Positions 45,093-52,890 of a DNA stretch of 64,000 nt are shown in pieces. The position numbers were made by a program, and so were the translations under genes. Within the stretch, counting starts at the first letter, position 1. Every line of letters starts with the position of its first letter. Source of the stretch: Nematocida parisii ERTm1 (lineage: Eukaryota > Microsporidia); NCBI RefSeq assembly GCF_000250985.1, contig NW_013524646.1:407913-471912 (forward strand), read 5' to 3'. The notes beneath the pieces were generated by a model, which was given only the letters and a program-made list of their open reading frames with translations, searched no databases and was not told where the DNA came from.

Positions 45093-46721
45093 ATGGGGGA
45101 CTGGGAGGATTGTCACGGTGGAAATAGAAATAATGAAAATACTTTACTATCCAGGGGGACTGGAGAAGGAGTAAAGCGCAGTGAGAGAGATAATTTGAAT
45201 TCTATCGATATAATGGAAGAGTATGAGAAGGATCCAGAGAGGGCACTTAAACTAATTGAGTCATTGAGGTATGCGAATATGCCACTGTGTAATATTCCGT
45301 GTGCATATGATATTTCTGCGTATCCATCATCTAAGCACTATAACCAGCTTGTGTCTGTGTACGGTACAGTGATGAAGATGGGGCTGCTTAAGTTTAAGAT
45401 GGTTGCGGATAAGGAGATTGACTACCAGGAAATAAAAATACAGGAGAGGAATACGATGTACGTCCCAAGAACAATAACTGTACAGTTACATAATAAACTA
45501 ATAAATAGTTGCAAGCCAGGGGAAGTGATTAGAGTTTCTGGGGTTGTTGAAATTCTCTGGCGTAGATTGAAGCTTGGATGTCCAATAGAGTGTGAATACG
45601 CACTGCGTGCAGTTGAAGTAACCCACCATACAATAAAAACAGAATCTGAGCCTATCATGCTGCCAGAGAATGAATTTGACCTTCTAATAGAAGTAATCGA
45701 TAAGTATGCACCTTCCCTGGCTGGGATGAGACAGGCTAAACTAGCCCTGCTCATATGTACAGTCGGCGGGCAAGAGAGCAGTAAAGACTCACAAATAAAA
45801 GAGCATGAAGACGGGAGTGTTAAAGAAAGAGAGAGTATAACAACAGAACAAATGTATTATGAGTCGCAGAGTAAGAACAGAGTATCTTCCCATATTTTAC
45901 TCGTTGGGAAGACAGGGTCAGGGAAGAGCACCCTCCTTAACTTTGCAGCTAAAACTGTTGTACCAGCAGTAAAAACCACAGGAAATTCCTGTTCATCCGC
46001 AGGACTCACAGCATGCGCCACAAGAGAGAATAAAGAATGGATGATTGAACCAGGAGCAATCCCTCAAGCAGACAGGGGAATATGCTGTATCGATGATTTT
46101 AACAGTCTACAGAAAGAAGAGAAAGCATCGATCCTTGAAGCAATGGAGCAACAAACCATAACAATCGCAAAAGCAGGAATCCTCTTAAAATTAGACACAC
46201 GCTGTACAATAATAGGAGCAGCCAGGCATAATACAGAACCAGAATGGGCACTCCCCTCTCTTAAACTATCCCCACCACTCCTCAGCCGATTCGACCTTAT
46301 CATGGGGCTAGATGACCTCCTCGCATCAGATGAAGAAATAGCCATTAAAAACATAGATAAAACACCAGAAGATGATTCCGCTGTATTTATCCATAACTTA
46401 ATAGAACAAAGAAAGAAAATCCCAGTGACACTCTCAGAAGAGTCCAAGCGTATAATTGAAGTATACTACAGAAAACAAAAGGAAATAGATAATATAAGCA
46501 TAAGAGCACTTGAAAGCCACATACGACTCTGTGAGGCATACACTAAACTACAAGGACAAGACGTAGTAACTGAAGTACACGCACTAATGATAGTACTACT
46601 GCTTAATTCAAGCCTGAACACAAAGAGACTCTGGAAGTACACACTCGATGGAGTGATCGGCTCTAGGAACCTCTTGAGTGCAGCACTTCTCCATATAAAA
46701 AATGACTTACTCCCAGAATAA
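45093..46721 (+). CDS. MCM9-like helicase lacking the usual zinc finger
   Basis: A 542-residue protein. An OB-type N-domain (about 80-180) is followed by the AAA+ core: Walker A Gly-Lys-Thr-Gly-Ser-Gly-Lys-Ser-Thr at 272-280, Walker B Ile-Cys-Cys-Ile-Asp-Asp-Phe at 330-336 followed by Asn-Ser-Leu, and arginine finger Ser-Arg-Phe-Asp at 398-401. The Asp-Phe-Asn-Ser-Leu and Glu-Ala-Met-Glu-Gln-Gln-Thr-Ile-Thr-Ile-Ala-Lys-Ala-Gly block, and the C-terminal Arg-Ala-Leu-Glu-Ser-His-Ile-Arg-Leu-Cys-Glu-Ala, are closest to MCM9 rather than MCM2-8. The zinc-finger insertion is missing and Walker A differs from the usual Gly-Asp-Pro-Gly. In animals MCM9 with MCM8 acts in recombination repair. It converges on the SGF73-like gene with a 20 bp gap. 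Confidence 0.65.
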   Translation: MGDWEDCHGGNRNNENTLLSRGTGEGVKRSERDNLNSIDIMEEYEKDPERALKLIESLRYANMPLCNIPCAYDISAYPSSKHYNQLVSVYGTVMKMGLLKFKMVADKEIDYQEIKIQERNTMYVPRTITVQLHNKLINSCKPGEVIRVSGVVEILWRRLKLGCPIECEYALRAVEVTHHTIKTESEPIMLPENEFDLLIEVIDKYAPSLAGMRQAKLALLICTVGGQESSKDSQIKEHEDGSVKERESITTEQMYYESQSKNRVSSHILLVGKTGSGKSTLLNFAAKTVVPAVKTTGNSCSSAGLTACATRENKEWMIEPGAIPQADRGICCIDDFNSLQKEEKASILEAMEQQTITIAKAGILLKLDTRCTIIGAARHNTEPEWALPSLKLSPPLLSRFDLIMGLDDLLASDEEIAIKNIDKTPEDDSAVFIHNLIEQRKKIPVTLSEESKRIIEVYYRKQKEIDNISIRALESHIRLCEAYTKLQGQDVVTEVHALMIVLLLNSSLNTKRLWKYTLDGVIGSRNLLSAALLHIKNDLLPE

Positions 46722-46741
46722 ATCACATCAGTAATACGCGT

Positions 46742-47335
46742 TTATTTTTTAGTGTACTTCCTGTCATTCTGCATTCTGTATATCTTCAACGGCTGAAAGA
46801 ATAAGCTGCGTACAGCCAGTGTGTCAAACTTAATCTCAGGTAAGTAGAAGGTCTTCTCAATCACAGGGACGTGTGACAGGATCTTACTGCATATTAAATC
46901 TTCTAGCTTATTATTTGGATCTTCTAATTTCTCTCTTTTATCAAGTTTAACCTCATCCTTCTCAATCTTCCTTTTCTTCCTCTCCTCAATAACCCGCTTC
47001 ACAAGGACATCGTATGGGAGAGACCTCTTTGTGATGGACCTTTTCATTATAACAGAATGTACTTTACAATTAAGACTCCTGGTGCAGTCAGTGCCAGTAT
47101 CAATATCTGCCACTCCACAGTGCGTGTCATAGAATTTTGTATTCTCTGGCTCTGGCTTCTTGTCGGGCACACTGCATACGTGACTGGGAATGTCCTTCTT
47201 AAGAAGAACTTCTTCACATAAGTCACAATAGAATGGCATATTATCAGTGGGTATCCTGTGAAGATGTGCCTGGGAGGGTGGACAGTCCCCTAAAGTAGTA
47301 ATTATCTCATGGTTTACAGCTTCATGGTTGGCCAT
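46742..47335 (-). CDS. SGF73: SCA7-domain protein (SGF73/ataxin-7-like, SAGA)
   Basis: A 197-residue protein. An N-terminal Cys-Asp-Leu-Cys pair followed by His/Cys around 36-55 forms a small zinc site. The SCA7 knuckle is C-x10-C-x5-C-x2-H at about residues 73-93, then Lys-Arg-Ser-Ile and Arg-Ser-Leu-Pro-Tyr-Asp-Val-Leu, typical of the domain. SGF73 anchors the deubiquitinase module to SAGA and helps couple transcription to mRNA export. This copy is a minimal form of about 200 residues against over 650 in yeast. The start is 8 bp after the upstream gene's stop. Confidence 0.75.
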   Translation of the reverse strand: MANHEAVNHEIITTLGDCPPSQAHLHRIPTDNMPFYCDLCEEVLLKKDIPSHVCSVPDKKPEPENTKFYDTHCGVADIDTGTDCTRSLNCKVHSVIMKRSITKRSLPYDVLVKRVIEERKKRKIEKDEVKLDKREKLEDPNNKLEDLICSKILSHVPVIEKTFYLPEIKFDTLAVRSLFFQPLKIYRMQNDRKYTKK

Positions 47336-47343
47336 TTAAATTC

Positions 47344-48156
47344 TTATTTATTTGCGGTAAATTCACAGTGAAATAAAATATTCCTGTGCTGTACGCCGAG
47401 CCTCCTTAAATCATCAAATGAAATGGGCTTATTAGACCAGACATAACAGTATAATAAGCCATATACACGTACGTGTAATACATTAATAAGAATATTATCA
47501 TAATTATGCGTAGACTTAGATGGAATACTGCCCATGGGTACACTGAGCAGTATCACATGGTAGTATACGGCACTATCACATGGATTAGTAGGAATGTTCA
47601 TACGTTTATGCTTATTAGAACCCGTACTTGATGCACCTTCTGATATACGCGTACTTTTATTAGTCTGTTTATTACCTGATCCATTATACGGGCCTGTCTT
47701 GTGAATGGGTCCCTTTGGTGTATGCTTGGACGTACGTGCTGAGGGTGCCTGTGAATTATCCTGTAAAGTAGTGGAGTCCTTATTAGAAGTGCGTGATGTA
47801 TGAAATCTATCCTTGGTTGATTTATTGTTTAAGTGCTGGCCCTTGAAGGAGTTATTCGGGTTCGGATTATTCTGTTTTAAACCCGTACAGGAACCTTCTC
47901 CTTCTGATGAGCCCATGGGCTCTGAAGACTTTTCTACTTTAATGGTTATCCTGTCACGGGATAGCAGAAGTGTCTTAGAGAGTTCACTGAATGGGCACGC
48001 AGGGAATAAATAATGCGAATTACCACCAAAGTGTAATAGATACTCCTTTATACCCGCTTCATTATTAAACATAGTCATAAACATACTCTGCGTCTTATGC
48101 GAGAGAGACTTAAAGTTGTCCTCAAATGATTCCATTCCCATTTTATAGATGTACAT
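47344..48156 (-). CDS. Unknown protein, possibly the 3' part of a frame-broken gene
   Basis: A 270-residue protein. Its N-terminal 65 residues look folded; residues 75-185 are polar and low complexity (Ser, Asn, Lys, Thr, Gly); the last 75 look folded again. The frame stays open for 24 codons upstream of the ATG at 48156, to 48228, with protein-like content (Arg-Ile-Pro-Ser-Thr-Arg-Glu-Glu). This overlaps the end of the upstream frame at 48192, so the two may be one gene split by a -1 frame change. Alternative ATGs are at 48141 and 48135. The family is not recognised. Confidence 0.5.
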   Translation of the reverse strand: MYIYKMGMESFEDNFKSLSHKTQSMFMTMFNNEAGIKEYLLHFGGNSHYLFPACPFSELSKTLLLSRDRITIKVEKSSEPMGSSEGEGSCTGLKQNNPNPNNSFKGQHLNNKSTKDRFHTSRTSNKDSTTLQDNSQAPSARTSKHTPKGPIHKTGPYNGSGNKQTNKSTRISEGASSTGSNKHKRMNIPTNPCDSAVYYHVILLSVPMGSIPSKSTHNYDNILINVLHVRVYGLLYCYVWSNKPISFDDLRRLGVQHRNILFHCEFTANK

Positions 48157-48188
48157 CTTGTCGTCAGCCGGGATTTCTTTACTGAATG

Positions 48189-48536
48189 CTAGTTCTTCTC
48201 TGGTACTTGGGATTCTAATGGGCCGGAATCATTCACTGCGTATACATCTTTAATACGAATAAAAGGGACCTTATCAATCCTACTGGAATCTTCTAGGGCA
48301 TTAATAATCGGATCAGTCGGTCTTAGAAGTAGAATATTTGATTCAACTGGGAATGGTGCCATGCCCTCTGGTGGTAGAGTATGGATTAATACGTTTTTTA
48401 TCCTTTTTGCTGCATACAGTTTGTCTGACATGTACGTAGTGCCAAACTCAAAATCTTCTACGATTACATCCTGCCCCTTTGAACTCCAATACGCTTCTGT
48501 ACACTCTGCAATCCCTGTGCCGTAAACGGTTTTCAT
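48189..48536 (-). CDS. Unknown small protein, possibly the 5' part of a frame-broken gene
   Basis: A 115-residue frame starting with ATG at 48536 and ending in TAG. It is acidic and mixed strand/helix, with an Ile-Leu-Leu-Leu-Arg-Pro-Thr-Asp-Pro segment. It sits 32 bp upstream of the preceding entry on the same strand. The last 12 codons overlap the upstream extension of that frame at 48192-48228. Joined, the product would be about 400 residues. As a stand-alone gene it is also possible in this compact genome. Confidence 0.45.
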   Translation of the reverse strand: MKTVYGTGIAECTEAYWSSKGQDVIVEDFEFGTTYMSDKLYAAKRIKNVLIHTLPPEGMAPFPVESNILLLRPTDPIINALEDSSRIDKVPFIRIKDVYAVNDSGPLESQVPEKN

Positions 48537-48591
48537 TCTGAATGAAACTTGCCTGGTTTTATTTCGGGGTTCTCATGCGGTGATTTAATAC

Positions 48592-49347
48592 TCACGGGAA
48601 TGAAACACTGAAAATATCCAGAATGGTTCTTAAATCGTCCTCATCCACTTTCTTACTGGCGAATTGTGAAATAATCGATATTGAAGACTTAGACAGGTAC
48701 CCCGTGAATAAATGGTGGTTCTTTGCAACATACTTCAGAAGAGAGGATAAAGACTGGTCTAAACCAGGTGGAAGATAAAACTGTAGCATATCCTCTCCTA
48801 ACTCTCTCTTCATAATGGGAAGTACTTTCTTATAGTATACAGCAGAGGCCACACAGGCAGTGTTCTTCTTTATAGTGCCTACATGGTCATCTTTCATCTC
48901 ACACTCCATAAACGAGATTTGGAAGAAGTTTATAATTTCCGTGTACAGTGCACTGGCAGTTTTATTCTCTACTGACATGGAATGCATGCCAAAATTGGCG
49001 TTGTTCGCTTTTAGGCGGAGGGCCGTGTCATCGGATAGTAAAAGGAGTATTTTATTGTTTTTGCATGAAATGACTATTGAATCATCGTTTGTGTCTCCCT
49101 TCTCTATAATCGCAGGTTCTATAAATATTTTGCAGTTTTCTCGGGCATTTTCCTGTTCTAGAAAGAGGATTGCTGCTCTTGCACTGGGATTGTGTACTTT
49201 TAGTGCGTCTAATTCTCTTATTACAGTGCACGGTATAAAAAAGCTAATGTTCACATCCTCTATTAAGAAGGACAAGTGCCGGATTATTTGTAGCTTCCCC
49301 ATAAGAATGTTTGTATCTACAGCAATAAGAGCTCCGGTGTAGTGCAT
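48592..49347 (-). CDS. PIN-domain endonuclease-like protein (SWT1-like)
   Basis: A protein of 251 residues. The PIN domain begins Ala-Val-Asp-Thr-Asn-Ile-Leu near residue 9, with the usual first catalytic Asp, continues with Ile-Pro-Cys-Thr-Val-Ile-Arg-Glu-Leu-Asp-Ala-Leu-Lys and Ala-Arg-Ala-Ala, then Asn-Asp-Asp-Ser-Ile near residue 87 and Leu-Ser-Asp-Asp-Thr-Ala-Leu near 105. The pattern resembles Swt1, a perinuclear RNA endonuclease that clears defective mRNPs. A C-terminal helical region follows. The start at 49347 is the first ATG; it lies 33 bp from the tRNA-Lys 3' end. Confidence 0.65.
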   Translation of the reverse strand: MHYTGALIAVDTNILMGKLQIIRHLSFLIEDVNISFFIPCTVIRELDALKVHNPSARAAILFLEQENARENCKIFIEPAIIEKGDTNDDSIVISCKNNKILLLLSDDTALRLKANNANFGMHSMSVENKTASALYTEIINFFQISFMECEMKDDHVGTIKKNTACVASAVYYKKVLPIMKRELGEDMLQFYLPPGLDQSLSSLLKYVAKNHHLFTGYLSKSSISIISQFASKKVDEDDLRTILDIFSVSFP

Positions 49348-49374
49348 TGACAGGGTATAAAAATACTCGGGATA

Positions 49375-49380
49375 AAAAAG
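49375..49380 (-). terminator. Pol III terminator of tRNA-Lys
   Basis: On the minus strand the tRNA 3' end is followed directly by a run of T (C then TTTTTT), the standard RNA polymerase III stop. Confidence 0.7.
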
Positions 49381-49453
49381 CACCCGATACGGGACTCGAA
49401 CCCGCGACCCTTGGATTAAAAGTCCAATGCTCTACCGACTGAGCTAACCGGGT
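49381..49453 (-). tRNA. tRNA-Lys(UUU)
   Basis: A full 73-nt cloverleaf on the minus strand. The acceptor stem pairs over seven positions with one G-U; the D arm carries TAGCTCAGTCGGTAGAGC, the anticodon loop is CTTTTAA with anticodon UUU, and the T arm has GGTTCGAGTCC. The discriminator base is G. No intron. A-box and B-box promoters are intact. The tRNA sits in the 180 bp between the PIN gene (-) and the ABC transporter (+). This is the only tRNA I find in the window. Confidence 0.95.
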
Positions 49454-49528
49454 TTCAATAATCTGTATTCCTACAGCCCCTGTCCGTCCTCCATTTGATT
49501 GTATAAAAGAAATCTTTTCCATGCACGC

Positions 49529-51451
49529 ATGCACGGGGATTTTTCTGAAGTACCGGAAATAAAAGTGTGTGAAATATGCGAAGGAAATAATGAAAAAAAA
49601 GAAATTCCAGAAGATGAGTCGGGCCACTTAATAATAACAAAGAGGACGGTCATGCACTGTGCCAAAATTATTTATAATGTATTTCTATTCTCATTGGCAA
49701 CTCGCAAGGCATTTGCATTATCGCTTTTCACGGTGGGGTTTGTAATATGCATGATATGCAACCATGCAACAATGACAACTATTAACTACCAGGCGGATAC
49801 TATTGACAGTCTGGCCAGGAATGAGCCAAATGTTATGAAAACTGTTATTCAAATGGTGGCGTGGGTTACAGTGGCATCAGTCATGAGAGAGTTGTACTCC
49901 CTCTGCTTTACACTGTTTATTAACCATACACTGCATAATATTTCAACTGCACTGTTTTATAACACCATATACACGATATCACCTATTTCATCCGTTCGCA
50001 TTAACAGAATAATTGACAGAGGCAACAGAGGAATACAAAATATGCTAATTAATATACTGGTTAAAATACTTTATGGGGTGACAAGTATTATCATAATATA
50101 TAAGAATCTGATGGAGATGGATTTGAGATATGTCTGTGTGATAACAGGGTTTAACGTAATATATCTGGGTGTAAGCTTTGTCCTTCTTAAGATCAGGATA
50201 AGGAACAAGACATTAATGAACAAATATGATGATCTCTACAGTAATAGTATTATTGAGTGCCTGGCGAATAAAGAGTCGGTTGTTGTAAATAATACGGAGA
50301 AACAGGAAATATATACATTTGATCTGCACTTAACCCGGTTCTTGCAAATATCCTTCTCAGACAGGGTAGTCGTGGCTGCCTTAAATGTGTTCCAGAAGTT
50401 TATATACACTCTCCTGCATATAACTCTGATGGTATACGTGTACATGTATGGAGAGAATAAGTTGAATGATGCAGTCAAGCTTATGTTTTACTTGAAGAGG
50501 CTGGACAGAAATCTTATGAATGTCGCAATTGCAACAAAAACCGTATTTGTAAGGTATGTGGACTGTGAGATATACATAGAGTACATACATAAACTATCAA
50601 AGCACATGGAGCCACCTGTTGTACAAGTAAGTAAATCTCCCCTACCATCATTAAATGAAGCCGGGCAGAGTAATAGTCAACTAGAGTATAAATATAATAG
50701 TACAAGCCAAATGGACAGTGAGAACAGTACATTCCACACTAACAGAACCCACACAGAGGAAATTCCAGAGTGCCCCTCTGCTCCGGGCACTAAAAAAGCA
50801 CCAAAAAGAAAAGTGGCAGTTGAATTTAAGAACGTAAGTTATTGGCCAGAGAATTCATGTAAAGAGCTCATTAAAGACTTTTCATGCAGAATATTCGAGG
50901 GTGAGAAGGTTTGCCTGATTGGGAAGAGTGGGAGTGGAAAGACAACTTTACTCTCCCTCCTGCTTAAGCAGAAACCGTACACGGGAATAATTGAAGTATG
51001 CGGAGTAGACATCCGAGAAATGACGAAAGATAATATCACGGAGAAGATTGGGATAGTGCCACAAGAATCAGCACTTTTTAATAACACGCTTATATACAAC
51101 ACAGAATACGGAAGTGCGCCAAACCAAGCAAACCTTTCAAGTATCCTTGAGGACACAGCAGTCAATGAAATCGTAGAGTCTAAAAAGAATGGATATGATT
51201 ATACGGTGGGAGTAGCAGGAAGAAACCTGTCCGGTGGCGAAAAACAAAGAGTATGCCTGGCCAGATGCTTATTAAGAGACACGGGCATAATTATCCTGGA
51301 TGAAGCCACGTCTAAATTAGACTGCCTAACTGAAAATAAAATAATCTCCTCACTGTGCAGCCAGAACAGAACAGTGATTATAATCTCACACTCTCCTTTA
51401 ATAGCAGAATTAATGGAAAGAATAATCATCATAAATTCAGAGAATAATTAG
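49529..51451 (+). CDS. ATM1: ATM1-like ABC half-transporter
   Basis: A protein of 640 residues. About six hydrophobic segments cover residues 40-340. A family-typical Asp-Arg-Gly-Asn-Arg-Gly sits in the first half, as in Atm1. A low-complexity linker (about 370-430) precedes the nucleotide-binding domain: Walker A Gly-Lys-Ser-Gly-Ser-Gly-Lys-Thr-Thr near residue 465, signature Leu-Ser-Gly-Gly-Glu-Lys-Gln-Arg near 568, Walker B Ile-Ile-Ile-Leu-Asp-Glu-Ala. Atm1 exports a sulfur-containing compound from mitochondria needed for cytosolic iron-sulfur assembly; in microsporidia the site would be the mitosome. The first ATG at 49529 gives no obvious classical targeting helix. Alternative: a plasma-membrane or vacuolar B-type transporter. 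Confidence 0.7.
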   Translation: MHGDFSEVPEIKVCEICEGNNEKKEIPEDESGHLIITKRTVMHCAKIIYNVFLFSLATRKAFALSLFTVGFVICMICNHATMTTINYQADTIDSLARNEPNVMKTVIQMVAWVTVASVMRELYSLCFTLFINHTLHNISTALFYNTIYTISPISSVRINRIIDRGNRGIQNMLINILVKILYGVTSIIIIYKNLMEMDLRYVCVITGFNVIYLGVSFVLLKIRIRNKTLMNKYDDLYSNSIIECLANKESVVVNNTEKQEIYTFDLHLTRFLQISFSDRVVVAALNVFQKFIYTLLHITLMVYVYMYGENKLNDAVKLMFYLKRLDRNLMNVAIATKTVFVRYVDCEIYIEYIHKLSKHMEPPVVQVSKSPLPSLNEAGQSNSQLEYKYNSTSQMDSENSTFHTNRTHTEEIPECPSAPGTKKAPKRKVAVEFKNVSYWPENSCKELIKDFSCRIFEGEKVCLIGKSGSGKTTLLSLLLKQKPYTGIIEVCGVDIREMTKDNITEKIGIVPQESALFNNTLIYNTEYGSAPNQANLSSILEDTAVNEIVESKKNGYDYTVGVAGRNLSGGEKQRVCLARCLLRDTGIIILDEATSKLDCLTENKIISSLCSQNRTVIIISHSPLIAELMERIIIINSENN

Positions 51452-51477
51452 TCGTATTAAACCAGCAAGTACCATAC

Positions 51478-51541
51478 AGTCAATTTACAGCGTATACAAG
51501 TACATGGATAGTCAATTTACAGCGTATACAAGTACATGGTT
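51478..51541. repeat. Tandem duplication of a 32 bp unit
   Basis: Two copies (51478-51509 and 51510-51541) of a unit that begins AGTCAATTTACAGCG and ends with ACATGGAT or ACATGGTT. They differ at one base and abut directly. A recent slippage or unequal exchange is likely. Confidence 0.85.
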
Positions 51542-51746
51542 AGTATACATACACTGAATACTCAGAAACCCAAAGATTAAATTTAAGAGCACCGCATGAG
51601 GTGCGTGGTACACCTTGAATTTAGACGTATCTCCTAATTGTTTTTGGTTATTGTATATGCTGTTAGTAATAAATACAGTAATTTTCAGTTTAATACGGGC
51701 TTATCCATAAAATACGTTTTCACAAAATAATTTTCATTTCACACCT

Positions 51747-51810
51747 CAGAATATAAATGGCAGTGTACAGGTGCGGCATCAGAGTGATCGGTGGACATAT
51801 TTATATTCTG
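51747..51810. repeat. 12 bp perfect inverted repeat around a 40 bp GC-richer loop
   Basis: CAGAATATAAAT (51747-51758) is repeated inverted as ATTTATATTCTG (51799-51810). The 40 bases between are clearly richer in G and C than the flanks. It ends 86 bp before the EDC4-like ATG, so it could lie in the 5' untranslated region, be a promoter element, or be a small structured RNA. Confidence 0.65.
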
Positions 51811-51896
51811 GCGGAGAGTGCTTTAATTTTATCTCTTATTGTTTTCTGTGGATTGAATTCATTATTTCACATTATTTTCTTTTGCAATAATTTATT

Positions 51897-52859
51897 ATGC
51901 TTCAGCAAGACGAGCAGCTAGAATTATCCGCGGCGCAAGAGAGGGCAGATGTACCCTCGCACAGAAAGGGTGATTTGGACAACCTCTATGAAAGAATAGA
52001 GAATATGGTAAGAGAAAGAGAGGAAAAGGAACAGAAAAGAATGAACCAATTGCTGGCTGCAATATCTGAGCAGCTTAATAAAAATGTGGTGGCACTCTTT
52101 GAAGGCGTAATACAGAAGGAGATACGCGGACCACTCACACAGAAAATAGAGAAGATGGTTAGCTCACGGATTGACTACAAAATGAAAGAGGTGTCTAATG
52201 TGTGCAGCACAGCACTTGTGGCTGCAGTGGAGGGAAAAGCACTTGCACAAACAATTAGCAAAACAATTAAAGCAGGCATTATTGAAGGGATAGTTCCTGT
52301 GGTGGAGAATGGGATGAATGAAATACGCCTTCAGATTCTGGACAGAATGAAGGCCATGCCAATGTGCGTTGAGAAGTTTGAAGATGATTTGTCAGAGAGT
52401 AAAGATGATACTTTTGATATAATGGTGGACACATTAAAGGGCTGTGATGACCATATTGAAGAGCACCCGAAGGATGTAATTATTCACTTATTAGAGACGG
52501 ATATTGCAGAGTGCTTTACATATGTCATAGGATCAAAGGACCCAGAAATATTCCTGTTTCTACTTAATAAGCTACCACCGGATGCAGAGATTGACATGTC
52601 AAACAGTCTGCTAGTACAGTTTATACAGCAGATGATACTGTTCATAGGAGCCGGATGGAGACAGGCCAGTCTTCGCAGTCGGTACACAATCTTCCTTAGT
52701 AATGCACTCTCCCACATACAAAGAGACCAACTGACAGAAGAAGACTTAAACATTCTGCGCGATAGTATTTTGAATCTGTTAAAGGGATGCCCGTCATTTG
52801 GAGGAAGTCCGAATGAGCGGCATATGCTGGGTCTTATGCAGGAGATGGGCTTATATTAA
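51897..52859 (+). CDS. EDC4/Ge-1 C-terminal-like protein (mRNA decapping scaffold)
   Basis: A protein of 320 residues. Residues 25-150 are a long heptad-type helix, with repeated Glu-Ile/Leu-x-x-x-Leu/Ile spacing as in the EDC4 coiled region. Residues 190-300 form a compact helical domain: Ala-Glu-Cys-Phe-Thr-Tyr-Val-Ile-Gly-Ser-Lys-Asp-Pro-Glu, then Leu-Leu-Val-Gln-Phe-Ile-Gln-Gln-Met, then a Tyr-Thr-Ile-Phe-Leu segment, matching the EDC4 C-terminal domain that binds DCP1/DCP2. The WD40 half of EDC4 is absent here, though some fungal Ge-1 relatives also vary. Followed at 31 bp by an unknown gene. Confidence 0.55.
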   Translation: MLQQDEQLELSAAQERADVPSHRKGDLDNLYERIENMVREREEKEQKRMNQLLAAISEQLNKNVVALFEGVIQKEIRGPLTQKIEKMVSSRIDYKMKEVSNVCSTALVAAVEGKALAQTISKTIKAGIIEGIVPVVENGMNEIRLQILDRMKAMPMCVEKFEDDLSESKDDTFDIMVDTLKGCDDHIEEHPKDVIIHLLETDIAECFTYVIGSKDPEIFLFLLNKLPPDAEIDMSNSLLVQFIQQMILFIGAGWRQASLRSRYTIFLSNALSHIQRDQLTEEDLNILRDSILNLLKGCPSFGGSPNERHMLGLMQEMGLY

Positions 52860-52890
52860 TGGGCAATTAAAGTTCTGTTTACATTTTAAT

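Larger units (their letters stand above)
51452..51896. other. Intergenic gap with tandem duplication and hairpin-flanked element
   Basis: 445 bp. Holds the 32 bp tandem duplication (51478-51541) and the 12 bp inverted repeat (51747-51810), described separately. A TATAAAT lies in the left arm of the inverted repeat. Otherwise AT-rich, with T-rich sequence just before the next ATG. Confidence 0.5.

Noticed and set aside
47344-48156. MOB-family assignment for this unknown protein
   Set aside because: A loose likeness at the C-terminus only; the MOB zinc and core motifs are absent.
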